Shown: positions 34,357-42,460 of the stretch, one piece after another
How the letters are laid out: every line of letters starts with the position of its first letter
Position numbering within the stretch: the first letter of the stretch is position 1
From: Microbispora sp. H11081
GTDB lineage: Bacteria; Actinomycetota; Actinomycetes; Streptosporangiales; Streptosporangiaceae
Assembly: GCF_012999535.1 (NCBI RefSeq)
Contig: NZ_JABBWV010000002.1
Coordinates: 372,001 to 436,000 of the forward strand
Reading direction: 5' to 3'
DNA length: 64,000 nt
Program-made: the position numbers and the translations under genes
The notes under the pieces: model-generated
What the model saw: the letters and a program-made list of their open reading frames with translations, nothing else
What the model was told of the DNA's origin: nothing
Database searches by the model: none

Positions 34357-35589
34357 CTATACCGGGCGGGCCGGCTCGGCCTCCGCGCGCGGCGCCGGCT
34401 CGGCCGGCGGCGCTGAAGGCGCGGGCGGCTCAGGCGGCGGCGGTGCCGTACGGCGCCGGGTGAGCAGGAGCGCGAGCGAGCCGGCGATCAGCCCCCAGAA
34501 GGCCGATCCGATGCCCGCGATGGAGGTCGCCGAGGCGGTGACGACGAAGGTGACGGCCGCCGCCTCCCGCAGGTCGGGACCGGTGAAGGCGGTGGCGAGC
34601 GAGGAGGCGAGGGCGGGCAGGAGCGCGAGCCCGGCCACGGCGGTGACCAGGACGGGAGGTGAGGCCACGACGAGCGCGGTGGCGAAGGCGGCGCCCAGCC
34701 CGAGCGCGAGCTGTCCGGCGCCGAGGGACAGGGTGGCGATCCAGCGGCGGCCCGGGTCGGGGTGGGCGTCGGGCCCGGCGGTCAGGGCGGCGGTGATGGC
34801 GGCGAGGTTGACGGCGTGCCCGCCGAACGGCGCGGCGGCCGTGCTGACGAGCCCTGTGGTCACCAGTGCGCCGCGCAGCGGCACGGAGTAGCCGTAGGTC
34901 GACAGGACGGCCGCCCCCGGCACGTTCTGTCCCGCCATGGTCACCAGGAACAGCGGCAGCGCGATCCCCACGACGGCCGGGAGCGTCAGGGTCGGCATCG
35001 TGAACACCGGGTCGGGGCGCAGGGACGCCGCGGGGAACGCCGCGCCGCTGATCGCGAGGCCGGCCACGGCCGCGGCGAGCGCTCCGGCGACCGCCCACTG
35101 GCGGGCGTACCGCACCAGCACCGCCCAGGTCAGGATGACCGGCCCCGCCAGCAGCGGGACGTCCGCCATAGCGCGGAGGGGGGCGGTGCACAGCGGGACC
35201 AGGACGCCCGCGAGCATGGCCGCCGCCATGGGGCCGGGGATCGCGGCGACGCCGCGGGCCAGCCACGGGACGAGCCCGGCGAGCACGGTCAGGACCCCGC
35301 ACACAGCGAAGGCCCCGATGGCCGCCGGGTACCCGCCTGCCACGTGCCCGGCCGAGACGAGCAGCGCGGCGCCCGGAGTGGACCACGCGATCGCGATGGG
35401 CATGCGGTACCGCACGGACAGGACGGCGGCGGCGACGGAGATGCCGGCACACAGCGCGAGCAGGCCGGAGGCCGCCTGCCGCGAGTCGGCCCCGGCCGCC
35501 CCCAGTCCGGCGAGGACGACGGAGAACGAGCTGGCGTAACCGACGACGGCGCTGACGAGCCCGGCGAGCACCGGCTGCAGATTCCGCAC
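34357..35589 (-). CDS. benE: BenE-family benzoate/H+ symporter
   Basis: A 410-aa polytopic transporter with about 12 hydrophobic segments. BenE hallmarks are the start LQPVLAGLVSAVVGYASSF, the AWSTPGAALL block and NLAAITAAL in the second half. The family imports benzoate-type aromatic acids with protons. The GTG start has GGGAGG 6 bp upstream. The C terminus is a Pro/Ala/Glu-rich cytoplasmic tail. It is divergent from the XRE-cupin regulator across a 62-bp gap with a perfect dyad. No benzoate catabolic genes are nearby, so the true cargo could differ. Confidence 0.88.
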   Translation of the reverse strand: MRNLQPVLAGLVSAVVGYASSFSVVLAGLGAAGADSRQAASGLLALCAGISVAAAVLSVRYRMPIAIAWSTPGAALLVSAGHVAGGYPAAIGAFAVCGVLTVLAGLVPWLARGVAAIPGPMAAAMLAGVLVPLCTAPLRAMADVPLLAGPVILTWAVLVRYARQWAVAGALAAAVAGLAISGAAFPAASLRPDPVFTMPTLTLPAVVGIALPLFLVTMAGQNVPGAAVLSTYGYSVPLRGALVTTGLVSTAAAPFGGHAVNLAAITAALTAGPDAHPDPGRRWIATLSLGAGQLALGLGAAFATALVVASPPVLVTAVAGLALLPALASSLATAFTGPDLREAAAVTFVVTASATSIAGIGSAFWGLIAGSLALLLTRRRTAPPPPEPPAPSAPPAEPAPRAEAEPARPV

Positions 35590-35608
35590 CCGCGCCTCCC
35601 CTGATCCG

Positions 35609-35630
35609 ATCGTTCCGTTTACGGAACGAT
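35609..35630. promoter_or_regulatory. 22-bp perfect dyad operator between benE and the XRE-cupin gene
   Basis: Arms ATCGTTCCGT and ACGGAACGAT, 10 bp each, separated by TT. It is the only strong symmetry in the 62-bp divergent gap and very probably the binding site of the adjacent XRE-cupin regulator, controlling both genes. Confidence 0.78.
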
Positions 35631-35651
35631 TTCAGGTGACACCATAGCCAG

Positions 35652-36263
35652 GTGGGTGAAGATGGGACAAGCCGGTTCGACCCGGCCATCGGGCGGCGGC
35701 TGCGCGGGCTTCGTGAGGCGCGCGGGCTGTCGCTGTCGGAGCTCGCCCGCAGGGCCGGCGTCGGGAAGGCCACCGTCTCCGGGCTGGAGCACGGCACCCG
35801 CAACCCCACGCTGGAGACGATGTACGCGATCGCGGCCGCCCTGTCGGTGCCGATGAGCGCGCTGACGCTGGACCCCGGCGCCCCGGCCGGTGACGCCTCT
35901 CCGGTGCGGGGCAGGGCCGTCGTCTCCACCCTGCTCGAGGTGTTCCGCGAGCCGGGCGCGACCTACGAGATGCTGCGCCTGCGGATCCTCGCCGGGGTCG
36001 AGCAGACCTCGCCCGCGCATCCGCCGGGGGTCACCGAGCACCTCTCGGTCGTCCAGGGGACGATCAGGACGGGCCCCGCCGCCGCGCCGCTGACCGCGGG
36101 CCCGGGGGAGCACCTCTCGTGGGCCTCCGACGTCCCCCACGTCTACGCCGCCCTCGGCGGCGAGGAGGCGCTGGCGATCCTCCTCATCCGCACCCCCCAC
36201 GACCCTGCGGCCGCCGCCGGGGGCGCTCCCGAGGGCGCTGCCCGGCGGTCGTCAGCGGGTTAG
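35652..36263 (+). CDS. XRE-family regulator with C-terminal cupin
   Basis: A 203-aa regulator. HTH near residues 12-66: LREARGLSLSELARRAGV, then KATVSGLEHGTRNPTLETM. A small beta-barrel cupin follows (residues about 100-185), with TEHLSVVQGTIRTG and PGEHLSWASDVPHVYAA; the latter has a likely metal/ligand His. This architecture regulates neighbouring transporters or amino/organic acid genes. The 3' end overlaps the convergent polysialyltransferase-like gene by 12 bp. The GTG start is the only good one. Confidence 0.88.
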   Translation: MGEDGTSRFDPAIGRRLRGLREARGLSLSELARRAGVGKATVSGLEHGTRNPTLETMYAIAAALSVPMSALTLDPGAPAGDASPVRGRAVVSTLLEVFREPGATYEMLRLRILAGVEQTSPAHPPGVTEHLSVVQGTIRTGPAAAPLTAGPGEHLSWASDVPHVYAALGGEEALAILLIRTPHDPAAAAGGAPEGAARRSSAG

Positions 36264-37526
36264 CAGGCGGCGCAGGCGTGAGACCGGCCGCGCGGGCGGC
36301 TGTGCGGGCGGGGGCGGCGGGGGGTCGATCAGGCCCAGCGTCTCCAGCCTGCGCCTCTTGAAGTAGCGCGCGGGCCCATGGGCGCGCACGTAGGCCGCGG
36401 CCGTCTCGCGCAGCCCCGGGTGGGCCGTGCTCCGCATGCAGTAGCCCACGGCCGCGACCAGGGCGGGCAGGTCGGCGGCGGGCGGCTCCGTGATCGTGCC
36501 GTCCGCCTCAAGACGGGGCAGCGCCGCGTCCACGATCGTCGCCGGGATCCGGTTGCTGTTCTCATACGGCGTGAGCCGTTCGAGCACCAGATCGGTGCCG
36601 GCGGCCGCGACGGGCAGGCCGAACAGCCGCCGCGCGGTCACCAGCGCCGTGGAGAAGCATCCGGCGACCAGTGCGGGGCGGTGCGCGGCGAAACACGCCT
36701 CGGCGGGCGTCGCCGCGGGGGCCACGAGGAGCTCGACGCCCAGCTCCGCGGCGACCGGCCGCAGCTCGCGGGCGTGCCGCCGCCCGGCGGCGGGGTGCGG
36801 CTTGAACAGCACGGTGCGGTGGCCGCGCGCCGCCACGCCGCGCAGCAGGCGCTCGTGCAGCGCGGCCTCCTCGGCCGCGGTGACCAGGCCGAGCGCGGAC
36901 AGGTACTGGCCGAGGACGACCGCGTCGGCGCGCGGCGCGGCCTCCGCCGCCTCCGCGACCCGGCCCGTCACCGAGGTGAACGACACGTCCGCCAGGGCCT
37001 CGGCCGGCACGCCGTGCTCGGCCAGGAGCAGGGGGACGAGGCCGGGGACGAGGTCGAGGTGGAGCAGCCGGGTGATCCGGCCGGCGATCTCCCCGGGCAG
37101 CGGGTCGCGGGTCGGCCCGTAGCTCATCAGGCCGTCGGAGTAGACGCTGATCGGGCAGTCCCTGACCAGGCCCGCGAGCGTACGCGACGGGGGCACCGCG
37201 ATCGACTCGAGCACCAGCTCGCCCGGCTCGCCGAGCAGGCCGCGCAGCAGGCGGCCGAGCATGGGCGTCTCGATCGAGCGCGGCTTCCAGTCCGACGGAT
37301 GCAGCGGCGCGATGATCTCGTTCCAGGACAGGACGTGGTCGAACCTGTCACGCAGCGCGGCGAACCCCGGCGTCTCGTCCAGCGCGGGGGTCACCTCGGG
37401 GATCGCCGCGTTGTTCGACACCAGCAGGACCCGTGGCCCGCCGCGGAACCGCCCCTCGTCGGCCGCCGCCGCGAGCGTCATCGCGCCGAACAGCGTGGAG
37501 GCGTAGAACAGCGTGGAGTCAGGCAC
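36252..37526 (-). CDS. Polysialyltransferase-like glycosyltransferase
   Basis: A 424-aa protein related to bacterial polysialyltransferases (alpha-2,8-polysialyltransferase family). The key pair of motifs is present: the HP motif in TVLFKPHPAAGRRH (about residue 240) and the Ser/Thr motif in VAGCFSTALVTA (about residue 290), both of which bind the CMP donor in the family. The N terminus (STLFYASTLFGAM) matches the start of the fold. The tail after 395 is a poly-Pro segment and a basic end, which could anchor it at the membrane. It is translationally coupled, overlapping the GT2 gene by 8 bp. It likely polymerises the nonulosonic acid made by the NeuA-HAD-NeuB protein (inference). Confidence 0.78.
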   Translation of the reverse strand: MPDSTLFYASTLFGAMTLAAAADEGRFRGGPRVLLVSNNAAIPEVTPALDETPGFAALRDRFDHVLSWNEIIAPLHPSDWKPRSIETPMLGRLLRGLLGEPGELVLESIAVPPSRTLAGLVRDCPISVYSDGLMSYGPTRDPLPGEIAGRITRLLHLDLVPGLVPLLLAEHGVPAEALADVSFTSVTGRVAEAAEAAPRADAVVLGQYLSALGLVTAAEEAALHERLLRGVAARGHRTVLFKPHPAAGRRHARELRPVAAELGVELLVAPAATPAEACFAAHRPALVAGCFSTALVTARRLFGLPVAAAGTDLVLERLTPYENSNRIPATIVDAALPRLEADGTITEPPAADLPALVAAVGYCMRSTAHPGLRETAAAYVRAHGPARYFKRRRLETLGLIDPPPPPPAQPPARPVSRLRRLLTR

Positions 37527-38469
37527 CCGGCCCTCCCGGCAGATAGGGACCCAGCAGGGCGGCCCGCTCGGGTTCGAGGCCGCCGACGGCCTCGGCGCGC
37601 GTCTCGCGCGGCAGCCGGGCGAGCGCCGCCCGCGCCCGCTCGTCGAACCGGTCGCGTACGGCGGGAGCGAACCGGCCGGCCAGCTCGACGTGGTGGGCGA
37701 GCAGCGCGCACAGGTTGCGCGCGGCCTTCGGCAGGAACTCGGGTTCCGTCTCGTCGAGCACGATCTCGTAGGCGTCGAAGAAGTGGAGCTGCCGCTCGTC
37801 CCCGATGCCGGTGAGGGAGGCCGTGAGCCCCCGCCGGTAGAACACCCCGGCGAGGGAGACCACGGCGTACGACCGGGCGAGGCGGTGCAGCCGCCAGATC
37901 CACGGGCGGTCCTCCGCGGTGTGCAGCCCGTCGGGGAAGGTCAGCAGGTCGCCCAGCTCGCGCCGGTAGATCCCGGCCCAGGCGTAGGGGTAGTCGACCA
38001 TGGTCTTCTCGCCGGCGGGCAGGATGCCGTCGCGGGGGTCCAGCACGACGCCGCGGCGCGCCTGCGGCGCCCGCTGCGTCTCCCGCCTGCGGCCCTCGGC
38101 CCGCACGTGGTCCACCCTGACGAAGTCGCAGCCGAGCCCGTCGATGGCGGCGACGAGCCGGGGCAGGTAGCCGGGCGCGAGCCAGTCGTCGGCGTCGAGG
38201 AAGGTGACGTAGCGGCCCGCGGCCGGCTTCAGCCCGGCGTTGCGGGCGCCGGCCAGCCCCAGCGGGGCCGGGTTGCGGACGACGGTGAGCGCCGGCAGGT
38301 CGCGCCGGAAGTCCTCGACGACCTCCGCGGTCGCGTCCGTGGACCCGTCGTCCACGATCACGACCTCGGTCTCGAACTCGCTCGTGCGGTTGCGCACGAG
38401 CGAGGTGAGCGCGTCGCCGAGGTACGCCTCGCCGTCCCGGACCGGCACGACCACCGAGAGTGTGATCAT
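37519..38469 (-). CDS. Family 2 glycosyltransferase
   Basis: A 316-aa GT-A transferase. SVVVPVRDGEAYLGDALTSL and VDDGSTD form the nucleotide-sugar binding half; FLDADDW holds the metal-binding Asp pair. There is no transmembrane span, so it acts at the cytoplasmic face. The ATG overlaps the NeuA-HAD-NeuB stop (ATGA) and its 3' end overlaps the polysialyltransferase-like gene. It probably primes or decorates the polymer. Donor unknown. Confidence 0.88.
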   Translation of the reverse strand: MITLSVVVPVRDGEAYLGDALTSLVRNRTSEFETEVVIVDDGSTDATAEVVEDFRRDLPALTVVRNPAPLGLAGARNAGLKPAAGRYVTFLDADDWLAPGYLPRLVAAIDGLGCDFVRVDHVRAEGRRRETQRAPQARRGVVLDPRDGILPAGEKTMVDYPYAWAGIYRRELGDLLTFPDGLHTAEDRPWIWRLHRLARSYAVVSLAGVFYRRGLTASLTGIGDERQLHFFDAYEIVLDETEPEFLPKAARNLCALLAHHVELAGRFAPAVRDRFDERARAALARLPRETRAEAVGGLEPERAALLGPYLPGGPGA

Positions 38470-40574
38470 GCGGTGACGCGGCGCAGGCGGGCCCGCGGGG
38501 CCTCCTCGCCCGGGTAGACGCGCTTCACGCCGTCGCCGAGGGAGGTCTCGATGATGCGGATGTCGCGGACCAGGTGCTCCAGGCCGGTGGGCTCAAGCGA
38601 GGCGGCGTGGTCGGAGCCCCACATCGCCCGGTCGAGGGTGATGTGCCGCTCTACGGTCACCGCGCCCAGCGTCACCGCGGCCAGCGAGATCTGCAGGCCG
38701 CGCTCGTGTCCCGAGTAGCCGACCGGCACGCCGTACCGCTGCCGGAGCGTGGTGATCATGCGGAGGTTCGCCTCCTCCGGCGGGAGCGGATAGGTGGAGG
38801 TGGCGTGCATCATCACCAGGCGCTCGGTGCCGAGGATCTCCACCGCCGCGTCGATCTCCTCGATCGTCGACATGCCGGTGGACAGGATGACCGGCTTGCG
38901 GGTGGCGGCCAGGGCGCGCAGCAGTTCGTGGTCGGTCACGGAGGCCGACGCGACCTTGTGCGCGACGACGTCCATGTCCTCCAGGAACTCCACCGACGGG
39001 ACGTCCCAGGGCGAGGCGAACCAGTCGATGCCGCGTTCCTCGCAGTACTTGGCGATGTGGCCGTACTCGTCCGCGCCGAACTCGGTCCGGATCTTGTACT
39101 CCATGTAGGTCATCTCGCCCCACGGCGTCTGCCGGATCTGGTCGCGCTGTTCGAGCGGCACGCAGATCTCCGGGGTGCGCTTCTGGAACTTCACGGCCTG
39201 GCAGCCGGCGTCGGCGGCCACGTCGATCAGCTTGCGGGCGATGTCGACGTCGCCGTTGTGGTTGATGCCGATCTCGCCGATCACGTACACGGGCTGCCCC
39301 GGGCCGACCAGCGACCGGCCGATCCGCACCGGCCGCGGCTGCGCGAGGTGGCGGGTCGCGGTGACGGGCGCGATGACGGGCGCGATGACGGGCGCGGGGA
39401 CGGTCTCCAGCGCGGCGGCCGGGCGGGCCGCGAGCACCCGGTCGGACAGCTCCCGCACGGCCCCGGAGCCCCCGGAGGCCGACAGCACGACGCGGGCGGC
39501 GGCCCGCACCCGGGGGTGGGCGTCGGGCACCGCGACCGGCCAGCCGACGATCGCCATGCACGACAGGTCGTTGACGTCGTTGCCGACGTACGCCACCCGC
39601 TCGGGGTCCAGGCCCTCGGCGGCCAGCCACTCGCGCAGCGCGCCGTCCTTGGCGCCGAGGCCCTGCACCACCGGCACGCCGAGCTTGGCGGCGCGGGCGG
39701 CGACGACCGGGTCGCGCTCGGTCGACAGCACGAGCACCCGCACGCCCGCGCGGCGCAGCAGGGCGATGCCCATCCCGTCGGAGCGGCTGACGGCGACCAT
39801 CTCCCGGCCATCGGAGTCGACGAACGCGCGGTCGTCGGTGTGCACGCCGTCGAAGTCGGTGACGACCGCGTCCACGTCGATGGGCAGCGGCTCGTCCACG
39901 AACGGGGCGAGCGCCCGGGCGATCTCCAGGTCCTCCGGGGTGTCGATCTCGACCGCGTGCCTGGCGGGCACCGGCTGGACCGCGACCCTGCCGAAGAACC
40001 GGTGGCCGCCTTCGCGCAGGCCGCCGGTGCGCATGACGTAGAACGCGCCGGTCTCGCGGTAGTGGGGCTCGCGGTCCTGGCGGCGGGGGCGCACGGCCGG
40101 ATCGTGGTTCACCCCGCGGCCGGCGCCGGTCCAGACGAACTCGTAGGTCTCGGTGGCGGAGAAGACCGAGTCGGCCTCGCCGTCCAGCACCTTCGCGACG
40201 GCGGCGTCGAGGTCGCGGGGGTCGAGGAACGCGCTGGTGCACTGGACGAGCACGACGATCTCCGGCTCCTCGCCGGACAGCTCGGACAGGGCGTGGAGCA
40301 CGGCGGTCTCGCTGGAGGCGGCCGGCCCGCTGAGCTCCGCGGGACGGCGCACGACGCGGGCGCCCGCGGCCGTGGCGGCCTCGGCGATCCGGTCGTGGTC
40401 GGTGCTGACGACCACGTCGTCCACCAGTTCGGCGCGCAGACAGGCGTCCACGGCCCGGGCGACGAGCGGGACGCCGCCCACCTTCTCCAGGTTCTTCAGG
40501 GGGACGCCCACCGAGCCTCCACGGGCGGGGACGACGGCCAGCACTCGCACGAGTGACTCCTCTACCTGCGACAT
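38466..40574 (-). CDS. Trifunctional NeuA-HAD-NeuB nonulosonic acid synthase
   Basis: A 702-aa three-domain enzyme. Residues 1 to about 230: CMP-nonulosonate cytidylyltransferase (VPARGGSVGVPLKNL, STDHDRIAE, RPAELSG, YRETGAFYV, EIDTPEDL). The Lys of the usual GSKG is Val here, while the second Lys (KN) is kept. Residues about 235-390: KdsC-type HAD phosphatase with TDFDGVHTDD, LSTERDP, AKDG and VGNDVND. Residues about 417-702: NeuB-type PEP-dependent synthase (GEIGINHNG, FASPWD, STGMST, YSGHE, GSDHAASLEP), ending where the SAF antifreeze domain would begin. One chain could turn a sugar-6-phosphate plus PEP into the 9-phosphate acid, dephosphorylate it and make the CMP-sugar. The HAD step suits a Kdn-type route (inference). 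It heads the operon with GT2 and polysialyltransferase-like genes. Confidence 0.88.
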   Translation of the reverse strand: MSQVEESLVRVLAVVPARGGSVGVPLKNLEKVGGVPLVARAVDACLRAELVDDVVVSTDHDRIAEAATAAGARVVRRPAELSGPAASSETAVLHALSELSGEEPEIVVLVQCTSAFLDPRDLDAAVAKVLDGEADSVFSATETYEFVWTGAGRGVNHDPAVRPRRQDREPHYRETGAFYVMRTGGLREGGHRFFGRVAVQPVPARHAVEIDTPEDLEIARALAPFVDEPLPIDVDAVVTDFDGVHTDDRAFVDSDGREMVAVSRSDGMGIALLRRAGVRVLVLSTERDPVVAARAAKLGVPVVQGLGAKDGALREWLAAEGLDPERVAYVGNDVNDLSCMAIVGWPVAVPDAHPRVRAAARVVLSASGGSGAVRELSDRVLAARPAAALETVPAPVIAPVIAPVTATRHLAQPRPVRIGRSLVGPGQPVYVIGEIGINHNGDVDIARKLIDVAADAGCQAVKFQKRTPEICVPLEQRDQIRQTPWGEMTYMEYKIRTEFGADEYGHIAKYCEERGIDWFASPWDVPSVEFLEDMDVVAHKVASASVTDHELLRALAATRKPVILSTGMSTIEEIDAAVEILGTERLVMMHATSTYPLPPEEANLRMITTLRQRYGVPVGYSGHERGLQISLAAVTLGAVTVERHITLDRAMWGSDHAASLEPTGLEHLVRDIRIIETSLGDGVKRVYPGEEAPRARLRRVTA
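39363..39398. repeat. 12-bp minisatellite in the HAD-NeuB linker
   Basis: Unit GACGGGCGCGAT at 39363-39374 and 39375-39386, with a third copy at 39387-39398 that differs at two bases. It encodes the repeated Pro-Val-Ile-Ala linker between the HAD and NeuB domains, so copy-number change would alter linker length in frame. Confidence 0.85.
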
Positions 40575-40674
40575 CGGGAACCCGTGTGACCCAGGTGGGC
40601 CGGGGTGTCCCGAAAACTAGCCAGCAGGTCCTTTCGTTCGGGGTTACTCGGCTGAACGACCAAGGGCGCCGGTA

Positions 40675-42096
40675 TTAACTTTGGGTGTCACCGGACGCCG
40701 CGGCCGGTGCGGCCGGTTTCTCCGGCTCGGCCGGTCCTTCCGGCTCCTCCGCGGCCAGCGGCAGCGTGACCACGAACCGCACGCCGGGCTCGCCGTCCGT
40801 GACGTCCTCGACGCGGATGGATCCGCCGTGCGCCTCCACGACCTCGCGGGCGATGGCCAGGCCGAGCCCCGTGCCGCCACGGTCGCGGCTGCGTGCCGCG
40901 TCGGTGCGGTAGAACCGCTCGAAGATCCGCTCGCGGTCCGCCTCGGAGATCGGCCGGCCGTCGTTGCGCACGTACAGGACGGCCTCGTGCTCGGTGCGCT
41001 CGACGCGTACGCAGACCAGCGTCAGCGCGTGCCGCTCGGCGTTGTCGAGCAGGTTGGTCACCACCCGGGCGAGGTGCCGGCGCAGACCCCTGACCATCAC
41101 CCCCGGGGTGTTGTGCATGTGCGTCGGCAGCCGCTCCTGCCGCCGCTCGACCTCGCAGACGACCAGGTGGGACAGGTCGAGCTCCTCCCGCACGGTCTCG
41201 GGAAGCGTGGGGATCCTGGCGAGCAGCAGCAGGTCGGAGACGATCGCCTCCAGACGTTCCGTGTCGCGCAGCGCGGCGCCGACGGCCTCGTCGGTGTCCT
41301 CGGGGTGCAGCCGCGCGCCCTCCAGCTGGGCGCGGATGGCGGTGATGGGGGTGAGCAGCTCGTGCGAGGCGTCGGCGGCGAACTGGCGCTGCCGCTGGAT
41401 CGACATGTCCAGCCGGGACAGCGCGTCGTTGGCGGCCTGGGCCAGCCGGGAGATCTCGTCGTCGCCGGGCGGCTCCGGCACGCGGCCGCCGGGGTTCTTC
41501 TCGGTGATCTCGGCGAGTTCGGTGCGGATCGCCTCCACCGGCCGCAGCGCGCGGCCGGTGACCCGGTAGGCAGTCCAGCCCGTCAGCGCGGTGAGCAGCA
41601 GCGCCGCCAGGAGCAGCGCCGGCAGCGTGAAGGGGGTGTTGAGTATCGGCGGAGCCGCCCGGCCCGCGTAGACGAGGTCGGCGCCGTAGCCGGGGGACAT
41701 CCGCAGCACGGTCACGTAGAGGCAGTCGTGCCCGGTGGGGGAGCAGGCCGTCGTCTGGGTGACCTCGCGGCCGGGGGTCGTGCGTAACGGGCTCAGCCGC
41801 GGCAGCTGCCTGGCCGCGGCGCTCTCGGCGACGATGTGGCCGTCCGGCCCGGTCACCTCGATCAGGTCGATGCCGTTCCGGCCGACCGGGATGGGGTCGC
41901 TCAGGCGGTCGGCGCGGATCTCCGCGGCGATGTGGGTGGCGGTGTCCAGGCTCTCGTCCCAGATGCTGTCCGCGACCGCGACGCGGACGAGGACGTGCAC
42001 CACGATCGCGAGCGGGATCAGCAGGATCGCCGCGGTGCCGGTGGCGAGGAGCGCCAGCCGGAGCCGCAGCGTCGGGGAGCGCCTGGGGAGGAGCAT
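40675..42096 (-). CDS. Orphan sensor histidine kinase
   Basis: A 473-aa membrane histidine kinase. Two transmembrane segments (about residues 15-40 and 150-172) flank an extracytoplasmic sensor of about 110 residues that holds a Cys pair (TTACSPTGHDCLY). HAMP is near 175-230. HisKA has phospho-acceptor His in DASHELLTPI; HATPase blocks are NLLDNAERHA, RIFERFYRTD and GGTGLGLAIA. The C-terminal 35 residues are Glu/Pro/Ala-rich. No response regulator gene lies on either side, which is unusual for this HAMP-kinase class. It starts divergently from the ACT-domain gene across a 364-bp gap. Confidence 0.9.
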   Translation of the reverse strand: MLLPRRSPTLRLRLALLATGTAAILLIPLAIVVHVLVRVAVADSIWDESLDTATHIAAEIRADRLSDPIPVGRNGIDLIEVTGPDGHIVAESAAARQLPRLSPLRTTPGREVTQTTACSPTGHDCLYVTVLRMSPGYGADLVYAGRAAPPILNTPFTLPALLLAALLLTALTGWTAYRVTGRALRPVEAIRTELAEITEKNPGGRVPEPPGDDEISRLAQAANDALSRLDMSIQRQRQFAADASHELLTPITAIRAQLEGARLHPEDTDEAVGAALRDTERLEAIVSDLLLLARIPTLPETVREELDLSHLVVCEVERRQERLPTHMHNTPGVMVRGLRRHLARVVTNLLDNAERHALTLVCVRVERTEHEAVLYVRNDGRPISEADRERIFERFYRTDAARSRDRGGTGLGLAIAREVVEAHGGSIRVEDVTDGEPGVRFVVTLPLAAEEPEGPAEPEKPAAPAAASGDTQS

Positions 42097-42460
42097 TACC
42101 CGAGGCTACTCATGGTCATCTTTAGGGAAACTCGTGACAGTGAAAAGCTCGCCCCAAACTTGCTAAAAGTTGCTCAATGCGGGAAACCGGGCGCGGCCGG
42201 TGTGCCGGTCGCCGGGGTCCGCCCTCGCCCGGCCCCGTACGCCGCCGGATGGGCTGGACCGTCCCGCGCTCGTCGCGCAGTGTGCCCTGTATCGGCCAGT
42301 ATGTGGGGGAAGGTGATGATTTTCCGCCTCGCGTACGGGTTTGCCGCGACTACCGGAAACAGGGCGGGCGTTCCATGACCCGCCCCTGTAACAGGGGCGA
42401 AACGTGTGTCAGACACTGTTGGTGTCGCACGAGAAGGAGCAGGAGAAGGAGGTGGTGGGG
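42097..42460. other. 364-bp intergenic region without a protein gene
   Basis: This gap separates the divergent kinase and ACT-protein genes. Near the kinase start there is AACTT-N5-AAGTT (42157-42171) with TTGCT repeated 10 bp apart (42160 and 42170), the helical spacing typical of OmpR-type response-regulator sites. Nearer the ACT gene are GGGCGGG/CCCGCCC (42362-42385), CCCCTGTAACAGGGG (42383-42397) and GTGTCAGACAC (42406-42416). I find no convincing small gene or structured RNA family. Confidence 0.5.
42383..42397. promoter_or_regulatory. Palindrome CCCCTGTAACAGGGG upstream of the ACT gene
   Basis: A 15-bp palindrome with 7-bp arms, 64 bp before the ACT-protein ATG; a second palindrome GTGTCAGACAC follows at 42406-42416. 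They probably bind a dimeric regulator not identified here. Confidence 0.45.

Noticed and set aside
39363-39398. Direct repeats as a possible CRISPR array
   Set aside because: Units are 12 bp, contiguous without spacers, and lie in frame within the NeuA-HAD-NeuB gene.
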